Of a stretch of DNA of 64,000 nucleotides, positions 8,415 through 17,862 are shown piece after piece. A model generated the notes under the pieces. It saw only the letters and a program-made list of their open reading frames with translations. It searched no databases and was not told where the DNA came from. The number at the start of each line of letters is the position of its first letter. Positions within the stretch are counted from its first letter, which is position 1. The stretch comes from JBBEBE01 sp040882505 (GTDB lineage Bacteria > Bacteroidota > Rhodothermia > Balneolales > Balneolaceae). Location: NCBI GenBank assembly GCA_040882505.1, contig JBBEBE010000008.1, positions 186,001 through 250,000 on the forward strand, given 5' to 3'. The translations under genes and the position numbers were made by a program.

Positions 8415-9635
8415 TTAAATAGAGCCGTCTAAATCAATCGTATACTTGATGATTTTCTGAAAATCACTGTCAGATGCAAGGAAGTACGCAAACCCATTTT
8501 CTACTTGAAGCAAATCGTGGTTTCGTGGCCATGGAAAGGTTGCCAATAGTCTTCCCTTGTCGTTCAGATCCAAGACCCACCATTCATATGTATCCTGATT
8601 TTCGACAATCGATGAGACCCAGAGCCGATTTTCATCATCTATAATGAGGGAATTGAACGCGGGCCAATGGTCAGGAGCATTGGATCGGATCGCACTTTCC
8701 ATCCATTCATTATTATTTCTATTTTCATAGTATGTAAAAACATCATTCAGATCTAAAACTGCACTCTCGCGAGGATAATAAAACGACCATTGGTAAGCTC
8801 CCATACTATTATAAATTTGAAACAAAAGGTCTTCTGTCCAGCTATATACTACTTGATCATTCGTGTGGTCAACTTGGGCTCTTGGTTTGTATATGACGTC
8901 TGAAATAGCTTGTTGATCCTCGCCAAACAGAGCTGTTCCGTCGGCTCTGAATGAATGAACATCATGTTGAACATAGGTTCTTTTAGAGGGATCATAAATT
9001 GATGTTTCAATCGTTTGCCCTTCATTTGATTGGCCTCCAAAAGATTGAAGGCTAAACGAGATTAAATAGTTGTTGTTTGATAGAACCTCGAAGTCACTTG
9101 CTTGATATACAAAACCGAGCTCGCTTACCCTATCTACCCAATCTGGGTCGCTCTGATTCTCTTGATCAATAGATACATTGAAATCATTCTGGTGTGTAAA
9201 AGAATTAAGGTCATAAACGGAAATCTTCGACTGCATTAGATCCAGAATATGGAGGTCCTCATCATTTATTCTAAGTTGCCACATGAAGCTGAATTCACCA
9301 GGCCCTTCCCCTGCGTTACCGACACTTTGGATATAAGTTCCATCAGAATCATAAACATGGACTTTGTTGCCAAGAAGATCTGCAACAAATACCCGGTCTT
9401 GTTTATCTACACCAATAGTTCGCACAACAGGCCCCCAAGGAACCCCCTCTGAATCACCAAAGGTAGCCGTCGAATCAAGTGAAATGCTGTAAACCGGCTG
9501 AATATTTGAAGAATAAACGGTTACATTTTCCAGATCCTTAACGGGATTCTCGGGGGAGCATTTGAGTAATACCAAAAGCAATAAAAACAAAAATAATTTA
9601 TTAAATAACATCAGTAGTGTCCGGTTAAGCTTCAT
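8415..9635 (-). CDS. Six-bladed beta-propeller lipoprotein, subfamily B (copy 1)
   Basis: This 406-residue protein has a lipoprotein signal (lipobox LLKC, Cys26). Blade-like repeats carry the pattern hydrophobic-D-x2-D/G-R-hydrophobic-hydrophobic-A-D, for example IGVDKQDRVFVADLLGNKVHVYDSDG. The hallmark of this family, GNAGEGPGEF, sits at residues 107-115. The C-terminus has NRLWVSSIVENQDTYEWWVLDL and PWPRNHDLLQVENGFAYF. The fold is inferred from these repeats (six-bladed propeller lipoproteins, DUF5128-like); the ligand is unknown. It is closest in this window to the plus-strand protein at 15269-16492: GPGEF is in the same register (111-115) and the C-terminal blade is nearly the same. Last of the three minus-strand propeller genes. 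Confidence 0.85.
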   Translation of the reverse strand: MKLNRTLLMLFNKLFLFLLLLVLLKCSPENPVKDLENVTVYSSNIQPVYSISLDSTATFGDSEGVPWGPVVRTIGVDKQDRVFVADLLGNKVHVYDSDGTYIQSVGNAGEGPGEFSFMWQLRINDEDLHILDLMQSKISVYDLNSFTHQNDFNVSIDQENQSDPDWVDRVSELGFVYQASDFEVLSNNNYLISFSLQSFGGQSNEGQTIETSIYDPSKRTYVQHDVHSFRADGTALFGEDQQAISDVIYKPRAQVDHTNDQVVYSWTEDLLFQIYNSMGAYQWSFYYPRESAVLDLNDVFTYYENRNNNEWMESAIRSNAPDHWPAFNSLIIDDENRLWVSSIVENQDTYEWWVLDLNDKGRLLATFPWPRNHDLLQVENGFAYFLASDSDFQKIIKYTIDLDGSI

Positions 9636-9828
9636 TCACGTTCAAATAACCCATTGATGGTCAATGGACTACGTGCTGGTTAAATTTTTATCGATTTGAT
9701 CGCGTAGTTTGCCAGTGTCTTCGCAGATCAACATTCCAATAATGGATGGCACGGTGCTGGCAATAGAGATCCGTTGTGAACTTGGTCCCGTTTATCCAGT
9801 CAAAAACCGGATATCCATGATTTAATTA

Positions 9829-9903
9829 CATGTCCACTATAATATAGAAGGCACGCTGGATGAAACAATACGTGCAAACGTTATGGAACTTCGAGTGGAC
9901 ATG
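9829..9903. repeat. Ten-base inverted repeat in a 280-base gap
   Basis: CATGTCCACT (9829-9838) and AGTGGACATG (9894-9903) are perfect inverted copies 55 bases apart. They sit in the 9636-9915 gap between two minus-strand propeller genes. No convincing gene was found in the gap. The repeat could be the ends of a small decayed element or a long-loop hairpin; neither is shown. Confidence 0.35.
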
Positions 9904-9915
9904 ATGTTGGAATCA

Positions 9916-11121
9916 TCAATGCTCAATACGATATCTAATAATCGTGGCCAAACCACCTCCACTCTGGCTTAACCCATAGACATGGTCACCTTTAATCTGA
10001 TGCAGATCCACATCTATACTCAACTGGAAGTCCCACATTAACTTCCCCTCTGGATCGAAGACCCACCAGGTCTGCTCTGATTTACCCGGATGCAATAATT
10101 TAACCCAGAAGCGCCCGGAATCGTCAATCAAAAAGTAGTCGAATGCCGGCCAGTAGTCGGGGCGACCAGCTACGCGGATGACATCGTCAAGAAGACGTCT
10201 ATATACCGGTGAATCTCTTGCATCTGCGATGCTGTCAAGATGACTTTCCGTAAGTTCCGTCATCGGCGGAGTAGCTGTCAGTTTCGCAACGTTACGGCCA
10301 TGCTCACTGTATAGCCGGATCAGCAGACTATCGCTGTTAGCTATAAACAGGTTCCCTTCCTGATCTGCCGATATCCTAGTGTCTGGATAGAAGGATAAAC
10401 CGGCAACAACATTGATACTGCCTGAAGACAACAATGGGAGCGTCTGGTTGATGGGATACAAGACTGGAATTTGGAAGAGTTTCTTTTCTGTAAACTCTCC
10501 GGTCTTGTCAAGGAGGGAGAAAGTAACCATATGCGGTTTTTCGCCTTCATTAGGTGCTTCAAAGTAGGGGTTGACGAATGAAACCAATACGTTACCTCCC
10601 GGCATCGGAAACATATCCCTGGGTTGTCCCAATGGGATGTCGTCAATACTGGAATTCGGTAAATTAAAGGATCCACTCAGTTGATTCGTATTCAGATCAA
10701 AAAATGTGATGCGACCCGCAGAACGATCCCTGACATACAGGGTGTCTGATAAAATCCGAAGTCGTGCATCCAAGCCTAAAAACTCTCCCGGACCACTTCC
10801 CTCTTCCCCGATGGAACCCCGATAAGCGCCTTCTGATGAGAAGTAGTGAATTTGTTGACGTTGCCCGTCTGCAGCATAGATGGTTCCATCAGAGCTAATG
10901 GCAAGACCGGAGAAATTTCCGATTAATACATCTTCATGCTCTGTAGATATTTGAAGGTTTTCTGTGAGTGACAGTGGCACAAGCTTATTGTCGATCACCT
11001 GTGTATCATCAGACCTGCATCCGACCACCAACAACCAGCAAGCGAGAGCTACGCCAGTAGAAAATCTTCTCCGGGGTTCTATCTTGTTCAAGGTCGAATC
11101 TGATTGTAATTCGATCTTCAT
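9916..11121 (-). CDS. Six-bladed beta-propeller lipoprotein, subfamily C (copy 1)
   Basis: This is a 401-residue lipoprotein (lipobox LVVGC, Cys35). Propeller repeats include LAISSDGTIYAADGQRQQIHYFSSEG followed by IGEEGSGPGEF, then RFWVKLLHPGKSEQTWWVFD and a terminal IIRYRIEH strand. The start at 11121 is chosen because the upstream ATG at 11160 lies inside the preceding gene and adds an unlikely 13-residue tail; the chosen start is 10 bases after that gene's stop. Located at the membrane by lipid anchor, probably facing the periplasm or the cell surface. Ligand unknown. Its terminal sequence resembles the gene vestige at 13942-14049. Confidence 0.85.
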   Translation of the reverse strand: MKIELQSDSTLNKIEPRRRFSTGVALACWLLVVGCRSDDTQVIDNKLVPLSLTENLQISTEHEDVLIGNFSGLAISSDGTIYAADGQRQQIHYFSSEGAYRGSIGEEGSGPGEFLGLDARLRILSDTLYVRDRSAGRITFFDLNTNQLSGSFNLPNSSIDDIPLGQPRDMFPMPGGNVLVSFVNPYFEAPNEGEKPHMVTFSLLDKTGEFTEKKLFQIPVLYPINQTLPLLSSGSINVVAGLSFYPDTRISADQEGNLFIANSDSLLIRLYSEHGRNVAKLTATPPMTELTESHLDSIADARDSPVYRRLLDDVIRVAGRPDYWPAFDYFLIDDSGRFWVKLLHPGKSEQTWWVFDPEGKLMWDFQLSIDVDLHQIKGDHVYGLSQSGGGLATIIRYRIEH

Positions 11122-11131
11122 TGGATCAACG

Positions 11132-12190
11132 TTAAATCGGCCACCGTGCTCTGGAAACAATTCCTGAAGAACTACTTAGAAAGAATATAGAATTTTGATC
11201 ATGTGCGATACTAAATCCTAAAATATTATTGGGTAAGTCGTATTTTTCCACCTTCGGAAATTCAACGATTTGTATGTGATCGCCGTTATTTGGAATCCAC
11301 GCAATTGATACCGGAAAACCTGCAGCGGTATTTAGCAGAATGGCAACACCCTCATCTGTTACATGGTTGCCATACGAATAGACGAGCGTAGGTAAATATC
11401 TGTCTTGTGATTCGACCTCCTGACGAAATTCGTTGTAAACCCCTCGCAGAGCATCTACTTCTTTCAGACTTCTCTCCCATATCAATTCCCCGTCCATATT
11501 GAATTTTTGTACCAAGGCTGTAGCGTGCTGAACAGCAAATATCCCGGATTCATTACTACCAAGGAAGATATTGTTTAACATATAGTTAGGAATATCCCCA
11601 CTTCGGATGATCGATAAATAATCTATGCCCAGGGGTTCATCTCTGCCAGCAACAGCCGTTCCCGCATACGTAATCGTTTCTGTGCCGGGATTCTTGATTT
11701 TGAACAGAGCCTGATTTTCACCTTTGGACGGGTATACATATCCACCGGAAGGCAGTACATGCATGCTTCCAGTCAATTCTCCGATATCCACAGTGTGTTC
11801 TTCCAAAAACTGTCCTTCCAGGTCATATGTAAGCAGTTTTGCACCATTGAAATCGTAGAGCAGGTAATGATCCTTACGAATCCAGAATTTCGTTACCGAT
11901 AGAAACTCTCCGGGACCTCTTCCTTCCCTTCCAATTACCATCAGTTCTTCGGCTTCATAATTGAATTTCAGGAATTCATTTCTTCTTCCTTCATAGAGTA
12001 ACAGATGATCGTCAGAAGTACGGATTTTCGCCGGCCAAACAATATCGGGGTGTGTTTCAGGAGTGATAAATACGTTGATCTCATCAACAATCACGGTGGA
12101 AATTGGAATTTCGGTATCCGAAGACCCCGGATTGCTACACGCACTGACTATCAGCAGTGGAAGCAGTCTTAAGCAGAATGTTCTCCTCAT
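11132..12190 (-). CDS. Six-bladed beta-propeller lipoprotein, subfamily A (copy 1)
   Basis: This is a 352-residue lipoprotein (lipobox IVSAC, Cys18). The family motif GREGRGPGEF ends at residue 96. Compared with the other subfamilies the first blade lacks the usual DNGR-type turn (RTSDDHLLLYEGRRNEFLKF), and the protein ends in SSGIVSRARWPI. Both traits recur in the plus-strand protein at 14085-15188 (ends GQIYRAAWPL), as do SIIRSGDIPNYMLNNIFLGSNESGIF-type and ISNDGEDISIVHYE-type segments. It is upstream of the subfamily C gene on the same strand, in an apparent operon. Confidence 0.85.
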   Translation of the reverse strand: MRRTFCLRLLPLLIVSACSNPGSSDTEIPISTVIVDEINVFITPETHPDIVWPAKIRTSDDHLLLYEGRRNEFLKFNYEAEELMVIGREGRGPGEFLSVTKFWIRKDHYLLYDFNGAKLLTYDLEGQFLEEHTVDIGELTGSMHVLPSGGYVYPSKGENQALFKIKNPGTETITYAGTAVAGRDEPLGIDYLSIIRSGDIPNYMLNNIFLGSNESGIFAVQHATALVQKFNMDGELIWERSLKEVDALRGVYNEFRQEVESQDRYLPTLVYSYGNHVTDEGVAILLNTAAGFPVSIAWIPNNGDHIQIVEFPKVEKYDLPNNILGFSIAHDQNSIFFLSSSSGIVSRARWPI

Positions 12191-12266
12191 ATGGATGTGC
12201 TTTTATACCCTCTGCGGATTATGGAAGATAGCTTTGGGAACTTGCGCAAATAACCACCAATAAGTG

Positions 12267-12560
12267 TCATCGAAATTGTCTCCAAAGATCCCACCAGCTC
12301 GAGCTTTTCCCCAATAAGTAGTCAATAAATTCTCTTCCAAAGATCCAGCCCGCCAAACCACAACCTAGAACAAATGCTATAAACAAGGGATGCTCTATGT
12401 AAAGCACAATTGAGATCGGAGCTATACTGAATGGGAAAAGAGCAAACAGCATGACCTGTAGAAAAATAATCCCCGAGAACATTGCCCCTACAGTATGGGT
12501 AATTCTTTGAAGAATTGTTGGAGTGCGACGATGAGCTCTTTCGTCAATTTTGATATTCAT
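12267..12560 (-). CDS. Small multi-pass membrane protein of unknown function
   Basis: This 97-residue protein was not recognised. It has a basic N-terminus (MNIKIDERAHRRTPTILQR), a hydrophobic stretch of roughly residues 24-58 that can form two helices, and a third segment (LFIAFVLGCGLAGWIFG) near residues 59-76. It ends with a Trp-rich basic tail (SSSWWDLWRQFR). It lies 76 bases upstream of the subfamily A propeller gene on the same strand and sits at the centre of the two divergent propeller runs, so it may be the first gene of the minus-strand operon. Confidence 0.6.
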   Translation of the reverse strand: MNIKIDERAHRRTPTILQRITHTVGAMFSGIIFLQVMLFALFPFSIAPISIVLYIEHPLFIAFVLGCGLAGWIFGREFIDYLLGKSSSWWDLWRQFR

Positions 12561-12847
12561 ATCGCTTCATTTTGATTGGCATATGGTATATCGAAAAAAA
12601 TTTAGAAAGATGTAATTCCTGGAAGAACATAGAATCTGATTGGTTTATTATGGAATTCCCGTGTACGAAAAAATATTGATTCAAGACACTTGGGAGTAGT
12701 GCAAGTCCAGTCAAATCAAGAGACTAAGGGCGGATACGTTGCATCTGAATGAAATTGAGTTATATTCGAATGTGTGTGTAGATTTCAATCGTAACATGTA
12801 GTTATGAAATGAGATAACACGTTTCCATTCCAATCGGCTTATCGAAT

Positions 12848-13942
12848 ATGACCTTTCCAAGAACCCTGACAACCACGCTTTCTGTTCTTACGCTCTTTGG
12901 TTGTTTGATTTCATGCACTTGGGGCTCGGACCGAACAGTAGAGGTTCGCACTTCAGAAGTACCACGCCTTGAATTCGGGGACTCATTCACTCTTTCTGCC
13001 CCAGAGGATGTTTATTTACAACAAATCAGTCAGATAAAAAGCGATTCAAAGGGAAGAATTTACATCTCGGATGGTCGCGGCTTGCAGATTCACGTATTTG
13101 ATGCTCAAGGTGACTACATATCAAGTATTGGAAGAGAGGGGGAGGGGCCAGGTGAATTTCGAAGCCTGATGAATATCTACGTCGATTCAAATGACAAGCT
13201 GTATGCATTCGATATCAGTCAGGCCAGAAGCACCATATTCGTCGAGGAGAACAATCACTGGGAGCCTGAGAAGATATTTGCCGTTGATGGTCAGAGGTAC
13301 GGAATCGAAAGTGCAGATGCTGATGGCAATCTGATTCTGAGACAGGGCATTCCAAAATCACTGGAACCAGGCGTTGACTGGTTTCGACATGAACTTGCCA
13401 CGGGTCATCTATCCAGTGGATTAAAAGAGAGAAATGCTCTTGTATTCAACGACAGAGACAATATCGTATCAGAAGATAACTTCATGATACCAATCCCGTT
13501 TGGACGGACTACAATCACTGCTACGGATCCAACGGGGAATGTTTATTTGATATGGAATGAAAGCTTTGAAGTGGCCGCCTACGATGCAGGTTTGCGGTTG
13601 CTTGATTCATTACGCGTGCCTATTCCGAATCAACTTGTCAGTCTTGACGAGAGAGACGAAGTAATCAATCGAATGGGATCCGATTTTCGATCTCTCGTAC
13701 GTGAACACATACCGGATACCAAACCTGTGATATCCAATTTAGTCGTTGATGGATATCGGAACCTTTGGCTTCAAACATATGACTCACCCGAGTATCTGGT
13801 TCTGGGTTCCGAGGGATCTCCCCTTGGAAGTTTTGACCTGCAAGAAGGCCGCCAATTACTTCATGTGGACACGGATCAACTGTACGCAGTGGAAATGGAC
13901 GAGGAAGGATACCATGTGCACGTGATTGAGTATCAACTTTGA
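12848..13942 (+). CDS. Six-bladed beta-propeller lipoprotein, subfamily C (copy 2)
   Basis: This is a 364-residue lipoprotein (lipobox LISC, Cys23) with GREGEGPGEF ending at residue 104. Clear propeller repeats are QIKSDSKGRIYISDGRGLQIHVFDAQG, NIYVDSNDKLYAFDISQ and LVVDGYRNLWLQTYDSPEYLVLGSEG. It ends with a strand like that of other subfamily C members (HVHVIEYQL). First gene of the plus-strand run. The upstream gap (12561-12847, 287 bases) is AT-rich with no gene seen. Ligand unknown. Confidence 0.85.
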   Translation: MTFPRTLTTTLSVLTLFGCLISCTWGSDRTVEVRTSEVPRLEFGDSFTLSAPEDVYLQQISQIKSDSKGRIYISDGRGLQIHVFDAQGDYISSIGREGEGPGEFRSLMNIYVDSNDKLYAFDISQARSTIFVEENNHWEPEKIFAVDGQRYGIESADADGNLILRQGIPKSLEPGVDWFRHELATGHLSSGLKERNALVFNDRDNIVSEDNFMIPIPFGRTTITATDPTGNVYLIWNESFEVAAYDAGLRLLDSLRVPIPNQLVSLDERDEVINRMGSDFRSLVREHIPDTKPVISNLVVDGYRNLWLQTYDSPEYLVLGSEGSPLGSFDLQEGRQLLHVDTDQLYAVEMDEEGYHVHVIEYQL

Positions 13943-14049
13943 TCCAAAGGATCTGCTTCGTTTACGATCGCGAAACGGATGAGTTGGGCGGAACCTCCAT
14001 AGTCCGTTACCGAATTGAATTAGAAGCCAATTCGTTCATCGACAGGTAG
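13942..14049 (+). pseudogene. Vestigial 3' end of a further propeller gene
   Basis: Directly behind the stop of the preceding gene, in another frame, 35 codons read as the end of a propeller protein: RICFVYDRETDELGGTS, then IVRYRIELE, then a stop at 14047-14049. This matches the terminal blade of family members here (compare GGGLATIIRYRIEH at the end of the 9916-11121 product and the VVRYKI end of the 15269-16492 product). No start codon or upstream blades remain, so it is most simply the leftover of a deleted or recombined copy. Confidence 0.55.
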
Positions 14050-14084
14050 TAAAACAGTGTTCATTCATAAAAATTTGGATCCAT

Positions 14085-15188
14085 TTGAACCACCTCGGAA
14101 GTTTATCAACTATTCACCTATGCCTGTTCGCTATCCTCGTGGTCTCCTGCTCCATTGACAAGGGTGCGTCATCGATTTCATTTGATGAATATGTGATATC
14201 TGACATCTCCACACTTTTCGATGCTGAAGAGTCGGCGGAATTTCAGTCGCCTCTCTCGATTCTGACCGTTGATGGAGGAGCTCTCCTCTTCGATGGAGGT
14301 GCACATCAGTTTGTGAAGATGAGTGACGACTGGACCCGGCTTTTTACATTTGGAGAAGAGGGAAGAGGCCCGGGAGAATTTCAGCAGGTGAATCGTGTGT
14401 GGGAGAACGAAGAAGGGTTTTTGATTTACGACCGACCCAATGCAAAATTTGTTCAATTCGATCGACAGGGCCGATGGATAGATGATCGGACATTCGATCA
14501 CTCCAGCTTCAATCTGGATTTCCTGCTAAGTCCCGCTTCAATTGGATTAATCGAACCCAATCTGTTGGCCATTTCCACAGATGGATATAATGGAAGCTTG
14601 GCTGTGCTATTGGATTCGATTTCGGGCAGCACCACCTATCTTGGGGAGGCATCCGGTGACTACGTGACCAGCATTGCACATGACCGACCCAAAATGATCC
14701 GGGATGTTCAATCAGGAATTATCCCAGGGCATTTGCAGAATTCCGTCATCTTGAAAAGCAACCAATCCGGACTCTTTCTCTATCAGACTACCACGGCGAT
14801 ATTGGAGAAGTATTCACACTCCGGAGAATTACTTTGGACAGAAAACGTACTATTTCCTTTCCAGGAAGACTTGATGGATCACATGTTTGCAGTCAACTCC
14901 GATCGTTTGAATAGGGGACTATTTATGAGTCACAACTATCTTTTCAATTATGTCGTTTCCATGACCACGACTGAGGAAGGAGTCGCTTTTCAATTAAACT
15001 TGACAGATGAAAATGCAGTAGCTGTGGCTTGGATTTCAAATGATGGCGAAGATATCTCCATTGTGCATTATGAAGGGATGGAACACCGACCTACTCAAAT
15101 TGCCGTCCAGTCTGATGTGAAGGACCCCTACATCCTTTTTCTCAACCTTTTTGAGGGTCAAATCTACCGAGCCGCCTGGCCGTTGTAA
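14085..15188 (+). CDS. Six-bladed beta-propeller lipoprotein, subfamily A (copy 2)
   Basis: This is a 367-residue lipoprotein (lipobox LVVSC, Cys22). FGEEGRGPGEF ends at residue 99. The first blade is of the shortened kind (LTVDGGALLFDGGAHQFVKM) and the end is GQIYRAAWPL, as in the minus-strand protein at 11132-12190. Shared mid-protein features include a QSGIIPGHLQNSVILKSNQSGLF-like segment, and WISNDGEDISIVHYE near the end. Second gene of the plus-strand run. Ligand unknown. Confidence 0.85.
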   Translation: MNHLGSLSTIHLCLFAILVVSCSIDKGASSISFDEYVISDISTLFDAEESAEFQSPLSILTVDGGALLFDGGAHQFVKMSDDWTRLFTFGEEGRGPGEFQQVNRVWENEEGFLIYDRPNAKFVQFDRQGRWIDDRTFDHSSFNLDFLLSPASIGLIEPNLLAISTDGYNGSLAVLLDSISGSTTYLGEASGDYVTSIAHDRPKMIRDVQSGIIPGHLQNSVILKSNQSGLFLYQTTTAILEKYSHSGELLWTENVLFPFQEDLMDHMFAVNSDRLNRGLFMSHNYLFNYVVSMTTTEEGVAFQLNLTDENAVAVAWISNDGEDISIVHYEGMEHRPTQIAVQSDVKDPYILFLNLFEGQIYRAAWPL

Positions 15189-15268
15189 TATGAATTCAGA
15201 GAAGCCGACTTTTCTGCTATTAGGCTGTTCTGTATGTCCAGTTGGTATAGGTAAGTAATCTATTTGGA

Positions 15269-16492
15269 ATGGATATTTCCATGCATTCAAAAGTCTATTT
15301 AATTGCACTTCTTTTACTCGTTGGGTGTGCTTCAGATAAAGAAAACGCTGTGCCTGAACACCTTGCACAGATTGAGAATCTTACTGCCCATTTGGAACCA
15401 CCAACTCCCACTTCTGACATCGAGTTCATCCGGGAAATCTCTTTTGGGGACACCGAAGAGGTTTTGTTTGGACGTATGGTCGAGAATATAGCAGTCGATC
15501 AATCCGGAAAGGTGTTTCTTGCCGATTTGACCGAGAGCACCATTCATGTATTTGATTTTGATGGGTCATACGTGCAGAGTATTGGCCAGAGGGGTCAGGG
15601 GCCGGGAGAATTTCAGGCTATTTGGGACTTTAAGATTCATGATGAGAAGATTCATGTTCTCGATACGCAGAGATTTAGTATTTCTGTGTTCGATTTAAAC
15701 ACATTGGACCATATTCGGGATTATGATATTTCGTTGAATGATGAACAAGATAATCAGCCGTCTTGGCTCAGATGGACGAGAGAAAAAGGACTCTTCTATC
15801 GACCTACAAATATATTTATTCGTTCAAATGGCAACTATCTGCTGCTCTTTAGTGACGCATCAATAGGAATGGCCAACAATGTCGATGGGAGGACATATGA
15901 AGGCTCCATCTATGACCCTCAAGAAGGTGAATTTCAAACGCATGATGTTGTGTCATTCACGTGGACTGGCCAGGTTTTGGTTCATGAAGAGGGAGATGGG
16001 TTAATGGTCCTATTCAGAGTTCCTTACAAACGACATTCACTGTTTGATTTTTCAAATGACCAATTTGTTCACGGGTGGTCAGATGAAATGTTATTCAGAT
16101 TTCATGATGAAAAGGGGGACTATCAGAAAGCATTATACTATTCCTACGCAAATTCAGAATTACAATTTGACGACCTGCTCAAGCATTATGAAGACTCAAG
16201 AGATAATGTTATTCAGGCGATTCGTAGCGATGATCACCCAGAAACCTGGCCTGCATTTCATTCTCTAATCTTCGATGATGAAAACCGGCTTTGGGTATCA
16301 ACGATGACAGATGATCAGAATAGCTATGAGTGGTGGGTATTGGATGAAGCTGGAAATTTGATGGCTACATTCTCCTGGCCGCGTACTCGTGATTTGAAAT
16401 TAGTTAAAGACAATTACGCATATACATTGGAACGTGACACAGAAACAGGTCTTCAGGAAGTAGTCAGATACAAGATTACTATCAGGAGCTAA
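15269..16492 (+). CDS. Six-bladed beta-propeller lipoprotein, subfamily B (copy 2)
   Basis: This is a 407-residue lipoprotein (lipobox LLVGC, Cys20; an alternative ATG lies 12 bases further on). Repeats: IAVDQSGKVFLADLTESTIHVFDFDG, then IGQRGQGPGEF (GPGEF 111-115), then NRLWVSTMTDDQNSYEWWVLDEAG and SWPRTRDLKLVKDNYAYTL. These segments align along their length with the minus-strand protein at 8415-9635, including the insert around GSIYDPQEGEFQTHDVVSF, so the two are paralogs. Third gene of the plus run. Confidence 0.85.
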   Translation: MDISMHSKVYLIALLLLVGCASDKENAVPEHLAQIENLTAHLEPPTPTSDIEFIREISFGDTEEVLFGRMVENIAVDQSGKVFLADLTESTIHVFDFDGSYVQSIGQRGQGPGEFQAIWDFKIHDEKIHVLDTQRFSISVFDLNTLDHIRDYDISLNDEQDNQPSWLRWTREKGLFYRPTNIFIRSNGNYLLLFSDASIGMANNVDGRTYEGSIYDPQEGEFQTHDVVSFTWTGQVLVHEEGDGLMVLFRVPYKRHSLFDFSNDQFVHGWSDEMLFRFHDEKGDYQKALYYSYANSELQFDDLLKHYEDSRDNVIQAIRSDDHPETWPAFHSLIFDDENRLWVSTMTDDQNSYEWWVLDEAGNLMATFSWPRTRDLKLVKDNYAYTLERDTETGLQEVVRYKITIRS

Positions 16493-16644
16493 TTACCTGG
16501 AATACTCCTTTTTTGACTTCTACACCAGTTTGCTCCACCTGCAGGAAGCTTGTAGGATTTGCATCCTATTGAAAATGGATTATTATAGATTGAATTACAC
16601 GCCTAATGGATTGGTGAAAAACAAGTTCCAAGAAATTTCCAAGA

Positions 16645-17796
16645 ATGAAAAAGGATAGAATATTTGTACTCTCAGGCATCGTGCTGGCCTTCTTGTTCCT
16701 TCATCAGGGGTGCAACAATAGTGATGAAGAAACGGACCTCATCAATTACTCTGAACTTGATGAAATTGCTACCGAGGTTCTGTTGGAAATTGGCCACAGA
16801 GACGGTGATCCAATCTTCGGGGCACTGATTGGACTGGTTGTCTTTGAGGATGGATCCATGGTGGTGGGCGATCGAGGAACCAGACGGATTGAACAGTTCT
16901 CGGAGGACGGATCCTATGTTGGAGCTGTCGCCAATCAAGGAGACGGGCCGGGGGAACTTTCTCCGTTATTTGAATTGGTACTTGGAGGAGAGGAGAGTCT
17001 GATTGTCCATCATTTCGGGATGGAGAACCGAGTGGACTATTTTGTAACGGATCCTGATGGGGACGGGTTTCTGTATGAGGATACGGTCATCCAAGAGGCT
17101 GTGATGGATCATCGGAATCTGATGTTGGGGGCACTGTCGAGTGATCGCTATCTCGTTAGAGTGACAGAAATACTTCGATTATCCGAACTCGACCAGGTTG
17201 CAGACAGGGGGGTCTCTGAGTCTGTGCTTGCTGTCGTCGACCATCATCAAACGCTGGTAAGAGATTCCATTTCCACTCTAAAATCACCGCTTGCAATCTT
17301 TAATGCATCTGGTCGGGGTGTTAGTATAATTGGCATTCCTCCCTACCAGGATCACGACCGCGTAAAAGTATTGAGAGGTGGCCGGTATCTGATTGCGAAG
17401 CCGGACTCATCAGAGCTCACGTTCTACAATGATCAATCAGAAATGGATCACCAGATTACTCTGAAAGTTGCCGAGAGAGGGGTAACAGAGGAGGAGATTC
17501 GTGAATTTCTGAGCGACCATGACCGCGAACACCACCAGAAGTTCAGAAGCAGAATTCCGGAGGTAAAGCCGCCGTTCCTGGATGTATGGGCCTCTGATCG
17601 CCACATACTACTGAAAACAGATGAAGTTGGCGAAGAACAGGAATTCGTTTTGTTGAACAGGGAAGGAGACCCCTTGGGGCGTTTCCACCTCTCAACGTTT
17701 GATGATATTCGCTGGATCGAAGGGGACCGGATCTATTCCTTGCATCAACATCCGGAAGAGGGGCATAGTATTCGTGTCTATGGATTGAATTTGTAA
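16645..17796 (+). CDS. Six-bladed beta-propeller lipoprotein, subfamily D
   Basis: This 383-residue lipoprotein (lipobox LHQGC, Cys23) has repeats LVVFEDGSMVVGDRGTRRIEQFSEDG and ANQGDGPGEL (GPGEL 101-105). It has a charged, helical-looking insert near residues 275-300 (ERGVTEEEIREFLSDHDREHHQKF), similar in position to the EVINRMGSDFRSLVREH segment of the 12848-13942 product. It has no minus-strand partner in the window. Probably co-transcribed with its neighbours: the gap downstream is 66 bases. Confidence 0.82.
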   Translation: MKKDRIFVLSGIVLAFLFLHQGCNNSDEETDLINYSELDEIATEVLLEIGHRDGDPIFGALIGLVVFEDGSMVVGDRGTRRIEQFSEDGSYVGAVANQGDGPGELSPLFELVLGGEESLIVHHFGMENRVDYFVTDPDGDGFLYEDTVIQEAVMDHRNLMLGALSSDRYLVRVTEILRLSELDQVADRGVSESVLAVVDHHQTLVRDSISTLKSPLAIFNASGRGVSIIGIPPYQDHDRVKVLRGGRYLIAKPDSSELTFYNDQSEMDHQITLKVAERGVTEEEIREFLSDHDREHHQKFRSRIPEVKPPFLDVWASDRHILLKTDEVGEEQEFVLLNREGDPLGRFHLSTFDDIRWIEGDRIYSLHQHPEEGHSIRVYGLNL

Positions 17797-17862
17797 ACAG
17801 GCTTTCAATGGATGATGGAGAAGGTTCGATGTCCCGTTTGAGCCACTGAACTGGAGAATGTC

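Noticed and set aside
9747..9762. Plus-strand sigma-54-like site TGGCAC-GGTGC-TGGCA
   Set aside because: Spacing is right, but the -12 half has a mismatch and the site faces the 3' ends of minus-strand genes, so no gene would be served.
9674..9790. Minus-strand open stretch in the gap between two propeller genes
   Set aside because: About 37 codons with no start, no ribosome site and no recognised family; it could be a gene tail but cannot be supported.
16553..16568. Six-base hairpin TAGGAT-TTGC-ATCCTA after a propeller gene
   Set aside because: Short stem, AT-rich, without T-tract; not convincing as a terminator.
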